A stretch of DNA of 39,701 nt from Candidatus Obscuribacterales bacterium. GTDB taxonomy: Bacteria; Cyanobacteriota; Vampirovibrionia; Obscuribacterales; Obscuribacteraceae. The notes beneath the pieces were generated by a model, which searched no databases, was not told the DNA's origin, and was given only the letters and a program-made list of their open reading frames with translations. The translations under genes and the position numbers were made by a program. The stretch covers positions 1-39,701 of the forward strand of contig JAIELX010000098.1 in assembly GCA_019752635.1 (NCBI GenBank). Reading direction: 5' to 3'. Below are positions 24,611 to 32,829 of the stretch, piece after piece (position 1 is the first letter of the stretch; each line of letters starts with the position of its first letter).

Positions 24611-26935
24611 ATGCAGCTCAATAGTGGCGCGCACGATGAACGCCCGGATCAACTGACGACTATGAAAGAAGACAACCTGCAAGCAGTTAAAGTTGTACAG
24701 GACGACGCGGTGACGTGCCTGCTCTGCAACACCGCCCTGTCGGTAACAGCGAATCACCCCGAAGCGATCTGCCAGCAGGACAGTTGCACTGTATCGGTCG
24801 CGGGAACGCTGTTCGCATCAAGTTACCTGCTAACGAAAAAACTCGGCGCAGGAGGCTGGGGAAGCGTTTATGAGTGTAAGCAGTTACCCCTGCAAAAAAC
24901 ACTGGCAATTAAACTTCTGCACAAACATATGGTGCGCGATCGCAATACGCTACTTCGCTTCCAGCGAGAAGCACGCATTCTCAGCTCGCTTTCTCACCCG
25001 AATGTAGTGAGCATTGAGGACCACGGCTGGGCGCCACAGCCTTTCATCGCGATGGAATTGCTGGAAGGACAGCCGTTATCAAGCCTGATTGAAAAGAAGG
25101 GTCGTCTCCCGGCGGAGGAAGCCGTTCCCATTTTTCAGCAAATCTGCGGCGCACTTGAAGCCGCGCACCAAATTGGCGTGGTTCACCGAGATTTGAAGCC
25201 CGAGAATGTATTTCTAACTAACAGTGCTGAAGTTAAGGTACTGGACTTCGGTGTAGCCAAACTTTCCGAAAACACACTAACAGCTACAGGAGAAACTTTC
25301 GGTAGCCCGGGTTACATGAGCCCGGAACAATGCATGGGAGATCCGCTTGACAGTCGCTCGGACATCTACTCACTGGGATGCTTGATGTATCAAACGTTGA
25401 CCGGAAAACCGCCCTTCGACGGAACTAACACACTGGACATCATACGCGCGCAGCTGATGGATATGCCGGCACCTCTAAATCAGGCCGGTTGCGAAATCGC
25501 AGTGCCAACACAGCTGGAACGCATCATAACTCGCTGCCTGGCGAAAGAGCCTGAAGCGCGATTCGAAAGCGCAGCAGAAGTGTCCCAAGCCTTGTCGGAA
25601 GCAGACTTAAGAATCTCACCTCCGGCCTATCTCATGGAATTTCCGCTGACGTGGACCGGTACCATATGCGGAGTCATTACAATGCTCTGCATAGTCCTGG
25701 CCATCTCCACCCAAAAATCGGAAGTCTCACAGTCGGCACTATTGGTAATGGCATTAAGCACGTTGCTCGCTCAGAGTTACTTTACGTATTGCATCTTTAT
25801 GCAGAAAGAGTTGATCACTAAAACTGGTTTCAAACCGCGGTTGAGTCCACTGGCCACTATCGCACTGCTGTGGCTCGCACCAACAGCGGGAGTCGGTATT
25901 CATACATCTTTAGGAGCGATAGGTCTGCCTGGCTGGATCTCTGCCGGTCTCTGCTTTTCAGGGGCAATCGCAATGGTCTGCTATTCACTAGCAGACTTTC
26001 ACACATTCATTGCTCAGAGAAAGGGTAGAACCAAAGTTTCATACGTGATGTTGCTGCTACTGCTGATAAGCACGTCCTTCATTGTTCCAATCGCGGCATT
26101 TTTCTTCATGCAATTGGACGCATATAGTTTTCTTCTTCGAGTAACACTGATTGCAATAGGAGGCTCGCTATCCTTTCTGCTGCTCTGGCTGCTAAACTGC
26201 GCGCTGCGTTCGTGCGCAGATCCAGACTACACTCCGGTCATAGCCAATGGAAAACTGGTCGGAGCATCGCTTGCAACGCTGCTCCTGTCCTCGTTAATCG
26301 TTTCACAAAATGTCTTCTGGACTACAGACGAACGGTTTCAGGAAGCTTACAGACAACACTACGACGCGGGCACTGTCGTTCCTGCTCTTCCCCAAGAAGC
26401 CACTAAAGAAGGAGCGACGCCCGAAGCAGTGCTTGGCGAGTGGAAAGCTCGTTCAGACGCACAACATCAGTTGGACTACAACACCGAAGAAGTCCTTGGC
26501 TGGAAAAACATGGACCTGATGAAGTTCGCAGACGCGGAGGCCGCCTTTGATCGAGCGATTAAACTGAATCCCTGCGAACCCTATTCTCTGCTTGGTGGAA
26601 TCAGCAACGCAATATTGTCCAACAAGAATGACAAAGCGCGGTCCATTGCACTCAAGGGCCTGGATACTTGCAGTCCAACGACTTGGCCTGCTCCTGTTTT
26701 TAAATTTTTTGCCGGCAAAATCAGCAGGCAGGAAATGTTTGATGCGATACCACCATTAGTGCCAGGCTTCGAAGCAGAGGCTCACTTCTATTCGGGCATA
26801 GACTATCTGCGCGAGAACAATCGAGCAGAAGCAACTAAAGAGTTCCAGAAGGTCATTGACTCCAAGTGTACCGAGTATAGCGAGTACACAGCCGCACGAA
26901 GTCTGTTGGCAAAGAACCGGAAGGCAAAGCCATGA
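24611..26935 (+). CDS. Membrane Ser/Thr protein kinase with zinc-ribbon-like N-terminus and TPR-like C-terminus
   Basis: A PknB-like kinase of 774 residues from ATG 24611 (AAGAAAGAG upstream); a TTG at 24521 would add 30 unlikely residues. Order: a four-cysteine element C-x2-C (36, 39) and C-x4-C (54, 59), perhaps zinc-binding; kinase domain with G-A-G-G-W-G-S-V (79-86), Lys101 in A-I-K-L-L, H-R-D-L-K-P-E-N with catalytic Asp194, D-F-G Asp212, and S-P-E near 237-239; then about seven hydrophobic segments (about 348-570); then helical repeats resembling TPRs, with a W-K-N-M-D-L-M-K-F-A-D-A-E-A-A-F block. Key catalytic residues are intact. Its stop overlaps the start of a second kinase by 4 bases, so both are made together. 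Phosphorylated targets are unknown; the repeats probably bind partners. Confidence 0.9.
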   Translation: MQLNSGAHDERPDQLTTMKEDNLQAVKVVQDDAVTCLLCNTALSVTANHPEAICQQDSCTVSVAGTLFASSYLLTKKLGAGGWGSVYECKQLPLQKTLAIKLLHKHMVRDRNTLLRFQREARILSSLSHPNVVSIEDHGWAPQPFIAMELLEGQPLSSLIEKKGRLPAEEAVPIFQQICGALEAAHQIGVVHRDLKPENVFLTNSAEVKVLDFGVAKLSENTLTATGETFGSPGYMSPEQCMGDPLDSRSDIYSLGCLMYQTLTGKPPFDGTNTLDIIRAQLMDMPAPLNQAGCEIAVPTQLERIITRCLAKEPEARFESAAEVSQALSEADLRISPPAYLMEFPLTWTGTICGVITMLCIVLAISTQKSEVSQSALLVMALSTLLAQSYFTYCIFMQKELITKTGFKPRLSPLATIALLWLAPTAGVGIHTSLGAIGLPGWISAGLCFSGAIAMVCYSLADFHTFIAQRKGRTKVSYVMLLLLLISTSFIVPIAAFFFMQLDAYSFLLRVTLIAIGGSLSFLLLWLLNCALRSCADPDYTPVIANGKLVGASLATLLLSSLIVSQNVFWTTDERFQEAYRQHYDAGTVVPALPQEATKEGATPEAVLGEWKARSDAQHQLDYNTEEVLGWKNMDLMKFADAEAAFDRAIKLNPCEPYSLLGGISNAILSNKNDKARSIALKGLDTCSPTTWPAPVFKFFAGKISRQEMFDAIPPLVPGFEAEAHFYSGIDYLRENNRAEATKEFQKVIDSKCTEYSEYTAARSLLAKNRKAKP

Positions 26936-29592
26936 TTGAAGAAAAGAAGAGACTTGCAATCTACCATGAATGTCTCCAATGCGGAAACGAATTCAATTGC
27001 GAAATCGGCTTGACCTGCCCGCACGACTCTGCCGAGCTGGTGCCGGTATATTCCGATGCATTGGAAGGCACCACAATCAATTTCAAATACACCATAATAT
27101 CTTTGTGTGGCAGCGGTGCTACGGGCAATGTCTACCGAGCCCGCCACATCGCCCTCAAACGTGACGTTGCCATCAAATTTCTGCACAAACATTTGGTAGA
27201 CGACGCACAGAAACTGCAGCGGTTCGAAGCAGAAGCCAGAGCGCTAAGCGACCTCTCCCATCCGAAAGTTGTGAAAGTCATTGATTACGGATTGGAGCCA
27301 CAACCGTTCATTACAATGGAATATGCAACAGGGAAACGACTGGACCAGGTGCTGCAAACCGTCGGTCCGTTCCCCTACAAAATCGCCATAAAGGTATTCT
27401 TGCAAATAGCCGAGGCCATGGCTTTCGTTCATGAAAGAGGATTTGTCCACAGGGACCTCAAGCCATCAAACATTGTTGTTTCTAAGTTAGAAAGTGATTG
27501 CCCCGAAGTAAAGATCTTAGATTTCGGAACAGCCAAGCTTCTGCAAGACGAGCTCGAAGAGAATAAAGAAATCATTGGCAGTCCTCCTTACATGAGTCCG
27601 GAGCAATGCTCCGGAGAAGCGGTAGACGCACGATCCGATGTCTACTCGCTGGGCTGCCTTATGTACGAAATCTTGACCGGAGAAAAACCATTTCAAGCTT
27701 CGACGCCGAAAGAGTATATCTACAAACACTTGCATCAATTACCGCAAGCACCTTCCAGCGCACGGCAGGGGCTGAAGATTCCCGAGGAACTGGATCGCAT
27801 TGTTTGCCGCGCACTGGCAAAACAGGTAGATTTTCGCCTGCAATCCATGAACGAATTGATCCGCGAATTGAATTCAATCAGCATTACTCATACAGCGGTT
27901 GCGGAGCAAGCCGACCCCGCCGATAAGAAGCCCGATTTACCGCGCATACTGCCAGGGTTGGTTACGACCACAGGAGCATTTGCGCTGCTTACGTGGATGG
28001 GCTGGGAAGGATCGCACACGATAGCGGAAGGAAACTTCTACTTTGTGAATCTGACAATTCTACTGGCCCTTTTTTCTTATGGTTATTGGATCAATTGCAT
28101 AGAAAAAATGCTCAAATTTGTGAGCCCCGATAACTACAAAGGCTCTCTCAAGAGCATTTGTTTACTTGCCGCTATGAGTTTGCCTGCAAACCCGGCGATC
28201 GCATATGGTCTATTCTTACTGCAGTTGTTGCTCCCGGGCGCCAGTGTTGTCGGCTGGCTGATGTTGAGTGCGTGCATGCTTCTCACAGGCATCGGACTGC
28301 ACGGAACATACGCTCGCATCGCCGCAGGGTGCAGCGTCGGTGGCGAGAAGGACAAGAGCATCAAAGAAGCATTAATCACGCTCAGCTTGACAACGCTCGG
28401 AGTACTTCCGATCACTACAGTCCCGATGCTATCAAAATCGCCTTTGCTTGTTGGCGGAATCGGGCTTACTTGCTGGGTTGCCTCCTACATAATCCTCTAC
28501 TTCGTCCGTCTGGAACTGGAAAAGAGCAAGCAACCGTTCCTTCAACTTGCGGCCCCGGTTGCCATCGCGGCTCTTGTACTCCTGATTTGCAATTTCGAAT
28601 TACTTGAAGATAGCCCCACAATCACTTTGCTCTCGCAAAAGATATCGCGGCAGCCCTTGAACGCAGAAATACTCTTCGCCCGCGCCAGGCTATACACCAT
28701 CAAGAAGGAGCACGGTCTGGCCCTTGCCGATTTTAGCAAAGGGCTCGAGCTGGCACCGAAAAATGGACTAGCATGGCGCCAAAGGGCAGTTCTGCTGAGC
28801 GACGAACTAAACAAGTATTCAGAAGAAGCCCTCCGTTGCTATAAAAAGGCTGTGGAATTGATGCCGAATGATGTGTGGTCCAACTGCGCAGTAGGCATAC
28901 TTAGCGACCAAATGGGCCTACAGCAAGAAGCCATGGATAACTACCAAAAGGTGATTGGACTGCCGCACAGATCACAAAGTGCTGTGGGCATTAACTACGC
29001 CAATCGAGGCTCCACAGCATTTCGCATGGGCGACTATGAAAAATCGGTGCAAGAAAGCACGAAGGCACTCAACGTCGAGAGAGAAGACCGAATTTATTTC
29101 TGGCGTGGTCGCGCTTACTCCCGCCTAGGGAAGGTAGCTCTAGCCCAAGCTGACCTACTTCAACTCCAACGGCATTATCCGGAGGACACTTATCTCGCCA
29201 ACCAACTGAGCGCTCAGATTGCGCTCGACAGGAAGGCCTACCAGGAGTGTTTGGATATCTCGAACAAGCATCCGGAATTTTTCAAACACACCGAAGTACG
29301 GCAGATGAGAGCCCGGGCATTGATGGGACTTGGCCAACTGAGCAAGGCAAAGGACGAAGCGATTGCCGGTCTCGACACGGAGCTCAATAACTCGGACCGG
29401 GTTGATATTGGAGAAAGCTACCTGCTTTTAGCACAGATTGAGTATGCTCGGAAGGATTACGAACAGGCCTACAAGCTTTGCGATTACGCATTCAGAATAT
29501 TTCCTGGAAAGAACATCGGTGAATTTCTCGACAAAACCAAGCAAAGCTTGCTGCAACAATCAAACGCTGTACATAACAAAAATGCCTTATGA
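26932..29592 (+). CDS. Second membrane Ser/Thr protein kinase with TPR array
   Basis: Sister of the preceding gene with the same domain order. N-terminal cysteines at 14, 17, 23 and 29 (C-L-Q-C ... C-E-I-G-L-T-C) suggest a small zinc ribbon. The kinase domain has G-S-G-A-T-G-N-V (60-67), Lys82, H-R-D-L-K-P-S-N with Asp175, D-F-G Asp197, then a C-terminal lobe with S-D-V-Y-S-L-G-C-L-M-Y-E. Residues about 340-570 hold six or seven membrane segments. Residues 590-870 are clear TPRs (A-L-A-D-F-S-K-G-L-E-L-A-P, A-L-R-C-Y-K-K-A-V-E-L-M-P-N, Y-E-K-S-V-Q-E-S-T-K-A-L). Catalytic residues are intact. ATG overlaps the stop of kinase 1 (ATGA), and its own stop overlaps a third small frame in the same way. 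The two kinases probably arose by duplication, but differ enough that this is old. Confidence 0.9.
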   Translation: MIEEKKRLAIYHECLQCGNEFNCEIGLTCPHDSAELVPVYSDALEGTTINFKYTIISLCGSGATGNVYRARHIALKRDVAIKFLHKHLVDDAQKLQRFEAEARALSDLSHPKVVKVIDYGLEPQPFITMEYATGKRLDQVLQTVGPFPYKIAIKVFLQIAEAMAFVHERGFVHRDLKPSNIVVSKLESDCPEVKILDFGTAKLLQDELEENKEIIGSPPYMSPEQCSGEAVDARSDVYSLGCLMYEILTGEKPFQASTPKEYIYKHLHQLPQAPSSARQGLKIPEELDRIVCRALAKQVDFRLQSMNELIRELNSISITHTAVAEQADPADKKPDLPRILPGLVTTTGAFALLTWMGWEGSHTIAEGNFYFVNLTILLALFSYGYWINCIEKMLKFVSPDNYKGSLKSICLLAAMSLPANPAIAYGLFLLQLLLPGASVVGWLMLSACMLLTGIGLHGTYARIAAGCSVGGEKDKSIKEALITLSLTTLGVLPITTVPMLSKSPLLVGGIGLTCWVASYIILYFVRLELEKSKQPFLQLAAPVAIAALVLLICNFELLEDSPTITLLSQKISRQPLNAEILFARARLYTIKKEHGLALADFSKGLELAPKNGLAWRQRAVLLSDELNKYSEEALRCYKKAVELMPNDVWSNCAVGILSDQMGLQQEAMDNYQKVIGLPHRSQSAVGINYANRGSTAFRMGDYEKSVQESTKALNVEREDRIYFWRGRAYSRLGKVALAQADLLQLQRHYPEDTYLANQLSAQIALDRKAYQECLDISNKHPEFFKHTEVRQMRARALMGLGQLSKAKDEAIAGLDTELNNSDRVDIGESYLLLAQIEYARKDYEQAYKLCDYAFRIFPGKNIGEFLDKTKQSLLQQSNAVHNKNAL

Positions 29593-29714
29593 AGACACTT
29601 ACGGCAGCTGCAACAAAATTGATTGATAAAGTACCTGCGCTCAACCTTCCTCCCAACTGGTGCATCGGTAAGTTCGCCAAGATAGCAGCCGCAAAGGAAA
29701 ACGAGCTCTCCTGA
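29589..29714 (+). CDS. Candidate 41-residue protein coupled to the kinase operon
   Basis: An open frame of 41 codons whose ATG overlaps the kinase stop as ATGA, the same arrangement used between the two kinases. The peptide starts M-K-T-L-T-A-A-A-T-K-L and has an amphipathic helix-like N-terminus, then a central P-P-N-W-C-I-G-K-F and a short Lys/Ala-rich tail. There is no recognisable family and no clear ribosome-binding site of its own, so translation would depend on coupling. The stop codon lies in the loop of the terminator hairpin at 29699-29728. It could be a real small protein or a chance frame; conservation in relatives would decide. Confidence 0.35.
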   Translation: MKTLTAAATKLIDKVPALNLPPNWCIGKFAKIAAAKENELS

Positions 29715-29728
29715 GGGAGAGCTCGTTT
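29699..29728. terminator. Bidirectional rho-independent-type terminator
   Basis: A perfect 13-bp stem (29699-29711 with 29716-29728) closed by a 4-base loop lies between the rightward kinase operon and the leftward gene ending at 29758. On the minus strand the stem is followed by a run of T (TTTTCCTTT), a good terminator for the leftward gene. On the plus strand the T-run is short (TTT inside the stem), so termination rightward is less certain. Confidence 0.8.
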
Positions 29729-29757
29729 CAATAGTCCGGGGGTCGGGGGGGAAAGCT

Positions 29758-30090
29758 CTAGAGCATTCTCAGCTCTACATCTCTCAAATCCTGGCGAATG
29801 CGACGCAGATCAACGTGTTTACTGTCTAGCGAGCGGCACAAATCATTGATTTGTCCTTGCAAATGACTGTCCTGTCTTTTGTAGAGATCATCGATTTGTC
29901 TTTGCAGATCGTCGCATTCTTTCTGAGCGGTTTGCTCGTTTGTTAGAAGGATTGCGCGGCTTGCCTGATAGCGACTGAAAACTTGCGAGTCTTTGACCAT
30001 TGCATTCGCCTGTGGTGCCAAGGTCAGTGTCGATAACATCGCCACCACTCCGATAATGCACACCCGGTTGAATTTGTTTGCTCGAATCAT
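29758..30090 (-). CDS. Small secreted coiled-coil protein
   Basis: A 110-residue protein from ATG 30090 with GGAGG 10 bases upstream; the longer frame to 30132 adds 14 residues before this better start. Residues 1-30 are a signal peptide (M-I-R-A-N-K-F then a hydrophobic core, ending A-N-A). The mature part is a hydrophilic helix with heptad-like spacing (D-D-L-Q-R-Q-I-D-D-L-Y-K-R, L-Q-G-Q-I-N-D-L-C-R-S-L) and two cysteines. It is probably periplasmic or surface-exposed and oligomeric. No family recognised. It is divergent from the second MocR-type gene, which may regulate it (inference). Confidence 0.7.
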   Translation of the reverse strand: MIRANKFNRVCIIGVVAMLSTLTLAPQANAMVKDSQVFSRYQASRAILLTNEQTAQKECDDLQRQIDDLYKRQDSHLQGQINDLCRSLDSKHVDLRRIRQDLRDVELRML

Positions 30091-30193
30091 GACTCTTAAA
30101 CCTCCGATTCGAGAGCTACTGTACCCGATCAAATTGGCCTTGCAAAAGTGCCACTTTAATGATTTACTACCAGTCCACTTCGGAGACTTGATT
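30091..30193. promoter_or_regulatory. Divergent promoter region with a short palindrome
   Basis: A perfect 13-base palindrome (30145-30157, AAAGTG-C-CACTTT) lies in the 103-bp gap between the small secreted-protein gene and the MocR-type regulator. It is a possible operator for the regulator. Candidate -35/-10 boxes (TTGCAA, then TTTACT after 17 bases) are weak. Confidence 0.3.
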
Positions 30194-31693
30194 GTGGATT
30201 TTCCGGTAACATTTGACAGCCAATCGACCGTACCACTCCACCGGCAACTCTACGAAGAGATAAGACGTGCAATACTTTCCGGCCGTTTGCCCGCTGGTCA
30301 AAGAGTACCCTCCACACGATCACTTTCGGAGTCGCTTGGCATCTCTCGTGCAACAGTGACATTGGCTTATGATTATCTCCTGGATGAGGGCTATCTCCAG
30401 TCCACTTTGGGGTCCGGGACATATGTTTGTAGACAGTTACCGGATGAACTTCTCCGCCCCGCAAACACATCAAAAGTTTCCGCACGAAAATCAAAAACCA
30501 CAGAAGAAGTAAAAGTGAAAGGCTTATCACGCTATGGGGCGTTCCTGAAAGACCGCCCGTGGCTTGACTTTTCGAGCGAGGAACCAGAGATTCAATTTTC
30601 GTTCGGTCGGCCGGATATGACAGCGTTTCCGTTGCGAGAATGGCAACAGCTTGTCAATCATCATCTAAAGGAACGCAACTTGACGCTACTGGATAGTCCC
30701 TCAAATGCGGGCGGATACTTGCCTTTGAGGAACGCGATTGCTCAACATTTAGCAAAAGCACGCGCAGTGAGGTGCGATGCTAAACAAATCATTATTGTGA
30801 ACGGGTCACAGCAAGCAATTGATCTTGTTACCAGAATTTTCGTAGATCGTGGTGACTTTGTAGGCATCGAAGAGCCTGGCTACATGGGGGCAAAGAAGGC
30901 ATTCGAGGTGCAAGGGGCAAAGTTGATTGGATTTCCCGTGGACAATCAAGGACTGATTGTTGAAAAGCTGCGCGATCCAAAATTGCCACCGCTAAAGCTA
31001 CTCTACGTAACACCGTCGCACCAGTTTCCAACCGGCGTTGTACTCTCTCTCCCGCGGCGTTTAGAACTGATCGCAAGAGCAAGACAGACAGGAACCATAA
31101 TTGTTGAAGATGATTATGATAGCGAATACCGATATGCTGGACGCCCCGTTCCCGCACTTGCAGGACTGGAGCACGGCGAATCAGTCATCTATATAGGCAC
31201 TTTCTCAAAAGTACTTTTTCCGGCCTTGCGCCTAGGTTATCTCGTGGTGCCGAACTCGATGATTGAATTATTTACCAGAGCAAAGTGGCTTTGCGACAGG
31301 CATTCACCTTTACTGGATCAACAAGTGCTAGCCGACTTTATAACAAGCGGTCACTTCGAAAGACATGTGCGAAAAATGCGCCGCCTTTACGAAGAGCGGC
31401 GCAAAAATGTAATCGCGACTCTTAAGTTAACATTCGGAAATCAGATTGAGATTCTTGGCGACAACGCCGGTATCAATGTGCTCATTCGGTTCCTTCGTCC
31501 CGTAGACGACAAAGCCACGATGGATGCTGCTCGCGAAGTGGGAGTGGGGCTTGCTCGCACTGCCAATTTTTACTTGCAAGATGCGCCGGGCGGCGAGTTT
31601 TTGCTTAACTATGGCGGACTCAGCACGGAAGAAATAGAAGACGGTATGCGGCGTTTGGCTTCAGCAATGGTCTTCGCCGAAGGACCTGCATAA
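30194..31693 (+). CDS. MocR-type regulator (GntR HTH fused to aminotransferase domain)
   Basis: A second PLP-binding transcription factor. The chosen GTG start at 30194 has GGAG 8 bases upstream and gives 499 residues, the family's normal size; upstream extension to 29993 would overlap the opposite gene's coding region. The N-terminal winged helix shows L-P-A-G-Q-R-V-P-S-T-R-S-L-S-E-S-L-G and S-R-A-T-V-T-L-A-Y-D-Y-L. The aminotransferase domain has N-G-S-Q-Q-A-I-D-L, V-E-D-D-Y-D-S-E-Y and the PLP lysine K339 in G-T-F-S-K-V-L-F-P-A-L-R-L-G. No B6 or amino-acid pathway gene is adjacent, so its target is unknown; the divergent small secreted protein is a possibility. It is only distantly similar to the copy at 17362. 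Confidence 0.87.
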   Translation: MDFPVTFDSQSTVPLHRQLYEEIRRAILSGRLPAGQRVPSTRSLSESLGISRATVTLAYDYLLDEGYLQSTLGSGTYVCRQLPDELLRPANTSKVSARKSKTTEEVKVKGLSRYGAFLKDRPWLDFSSEEPEIQFSFGRPDMTAFPLREWQQLVNHHLKERNLTLLDSPSNAGGYLPLRNAIAQHLAKARAVRCDAKQIIIVNGSQQAIDLVTRIFVDRGDFVGIEEPGYMGAKKAFEVQGAKLIGFPVDNQGLIVEKLRDPKLPPLKLLYVTPSHQFPTGVVLSLPRRLELIARARQTGTIIVEDDYDSEYRYAGRPVPALAGLEHGESVIYIGTFSKVLFPALRLGYLVVPNSMIELFTRAKWLCDRHSPLLDQQVLADFITSGHFERHVRKMRRLYEERRKNVIATLKLTFGNQIEILGDNAGINVLIRFLRPVDDKATMDAAREVGVGLARTANFYLQDAPGGEFLLNYGGLSTEEIEDGMRRLASAMVFAEGPA

Positions 31694-31796
31694 TTCCACA
31701 GTCAAACTTGCATTCTTATCCATATTCCGGAATTAGAGGCCGTTGTAATCTTTATTCGTCAGCGAAAGCCGACAACCGAACCCTGATAGCCAGCCC

Positions 31797-31830
31797 GAAA
31801 ACGGCCCGGAACTTGTTCCGGGTCGTTTTC
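31797..31830 (+). terminator. Rho-independent terminator
   Basis: A 15-bp stem with one G-T pair (31797-31811 with 31816-31830) and a 4-base loop is followed by a T-rich stretch ending in six T. It lies 104 bases after the MocR-type gene stop and ends that rightward transcript, just before the convergent receiver-domain gene. Confidence 0.85.
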
Positions 31831-31875
31831 ATTTTCGCTTTTTTAAGGGCCTGTCGAGTCGGTGAGGCGTTCGCG

Positions 31876-32274
31876 TCAGGTCCGCTCAAGTATGTCGGTT
31901 ATTTCCTGCGGTAGCGTCATCGGGTCAAATGGCTTGCTGATGACACCGGCGGCGCCCAGCGCTAGATACGAATCAAGCTCATGTTTCTGCACTTTGGCAG
32001 TGAAGAAAATGACAGGAATCGTTGCGGTCTGCTCGGATTCTTTCAGTCGTGCCAACGTTGTCGGTCCGTCCATCTCCGGCATCATCACGTCCAAAAGTAT
32101 CACGTCGGGCCGGTCCTTCGCTGCCGCCACCAGGGCTTCAAACCCTGATGCCGCCAATGACACATGCCAGTGGGCCACGCCCTGAAGGGCAATCTGGGCA
32201 ATCTTTCGAATGCGCGGGTCGTCATCGACCAGCAAGACACGTTCAACCATTACGGCACTACTACTTTCATCCAT
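31876..32274 (-). CDS. Stand-alone receiver-domain response regulator
   Basis: A 132-residue single-domain CheY-like protein. The acidic pocket D-D-D is at 17-19, the phosphoacceptor Asp62 lies in I-L-L-D-V-M-M-P-E-M-D-G, the conserved T is in F-F-T-A-K, and the K in S-K-P-F-D. No output domain follows, so it would act by protein contact, for instance in a phosphorelay or with a diguanylate cyclase or kinase. No histidine kinase is adjacent; the cognate one may be the orphan sensor kinase at 12296 or a gene elsewhere. The ATG start begins a roughly 8-residue Ser-rich lead. It is divergent from the giant repeat-protein gene. Confidence 0.92.
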   Translation of the reverse strand: MDESSSAVMVERVLLVDDDPRIRKIAQIALQGVAHWHVSLAASGFEALVAAAKDRPDVILLDVMMPEMDGPTTLARLKESEQTATIPVIFFTAKVQKHELDSYLALGAAGVISKPFDPMTLPQEITDILERT

Positions 32275-32449
32275 AGTTCCAGTCTAGAGATTAACTTGCG
32301 GTTGCACATCCCCCGCAAGCCTTACTCCGCATGGTCAAAACGCCCGATTCTCAAGCGCGATAGCATGTCGAATCGGGGAACCACTTGCAGACCATTGTAG
32401 CCACCCCTCAAGCGAGTGTGCCAGGGCGCAGCGCCGATGGTGACATACC
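32275..32449. other. Intergenic region with two hairpins
   Basis: No gene seen. Two inverted repeats are present: a 7-bp stem (32295-32301 with 32313-32319) and an 8-bp stem (32343-32350 with 32370-32377, 19-base loop). They could be in the 5' leader of the leftward receiver gene or be binding sites; no further evidence. Confidence 0.4.
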
Positions 32450-32478
32450 TTGACATTCGCGGGTTAATCTCGTATCAT
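32450..32478 (+). promoter_or_regulatory. Strong sigma-70-type promoter of the giant gene
   Basis: A perfect TTGACA (32450-32455) and TATCAT (32473-32478, five of six) are separated by the optimal 17 bases. Transcription should start near 32485, giving a leader of about 345 nt before the ATG at 32830. This is the best promoter match noticed in the window. Confidence 0.8.
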
Positions 32479-32481
32479 TTT

Positions 32482-32829
32482 TGCCGCCGATTGCCTCTCG
32501 ATACTGGCAAATAGGCACCTGGCATCGGGACAAATCCCGATTTGGCGATTCGGCAGCGAAGACGAAAGCGCGTCTGAGCAAGCAATGGATAGAAAACTCA
32601 GCCAAACTGAAAGATTTAATAAGTCCGGGCAACCGCCTGGCAACTGGTTAGATCGTGGATCCCGGTTAAAAACTCCCGGAAGGAGGGAAGGTTAGAAACA
32701 GGGCAAAACGCTTGTCTGAAGAGGGCTCGGAGCCATTGAGCGTTCGGAGTTGGAAATTATTCTCCTCTCAGTGTCTAACTAGCGCCCTAGCTTGTGTAGT
32801 TAAGAGTTAAAACCGGAGATCGCCCACCA
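32482..32829 (+). ncRNA. Structured 5' leader, candidate cis-regulatory RNA
   Basis: Leader between the promoter and the giant gene. At its 5' end a 12-bp stem with a 2-base bulge (32482-32495 with 32544-32555) encloses a perfect 7-bp hairpin (32524-32530 with 32535-32541, loop CAAA). A 5-bp hairpin follows (32560-32564 with 32571-32575). Further on, TCCGGG at 32624-32629 can pair with CCCGG at either 32661 or 32675, mutually exclusive choices of the kind seen in switches. A 36-codon frame (32585-32695) lies across this part, without a strong ribosome-binding site. GGAG at 32815-32818, 11 bases before the ATG, is the likely ribosome-binding site. I could not match it to RNase P, tmRNA, cobalamin, c-di-GMP or other riboswitch patterns that I know. 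Confidence 0.4.

Noticed and set aside
29993..30193. 67-residue upstream extension of the second MocR-type regulator
   Set aside because: It overlaps the opposite gene's signal-peptide region, and a GTG with GGAG gives the normal family length.
32482..32829. RNase P RNA, tmRNA or cobalamin/c-di-GMP riboswitch in the leader
   Set aside because: A short AGTCCGGGC resemblance exists but none of the other conserved blocks of these RNAs are present.
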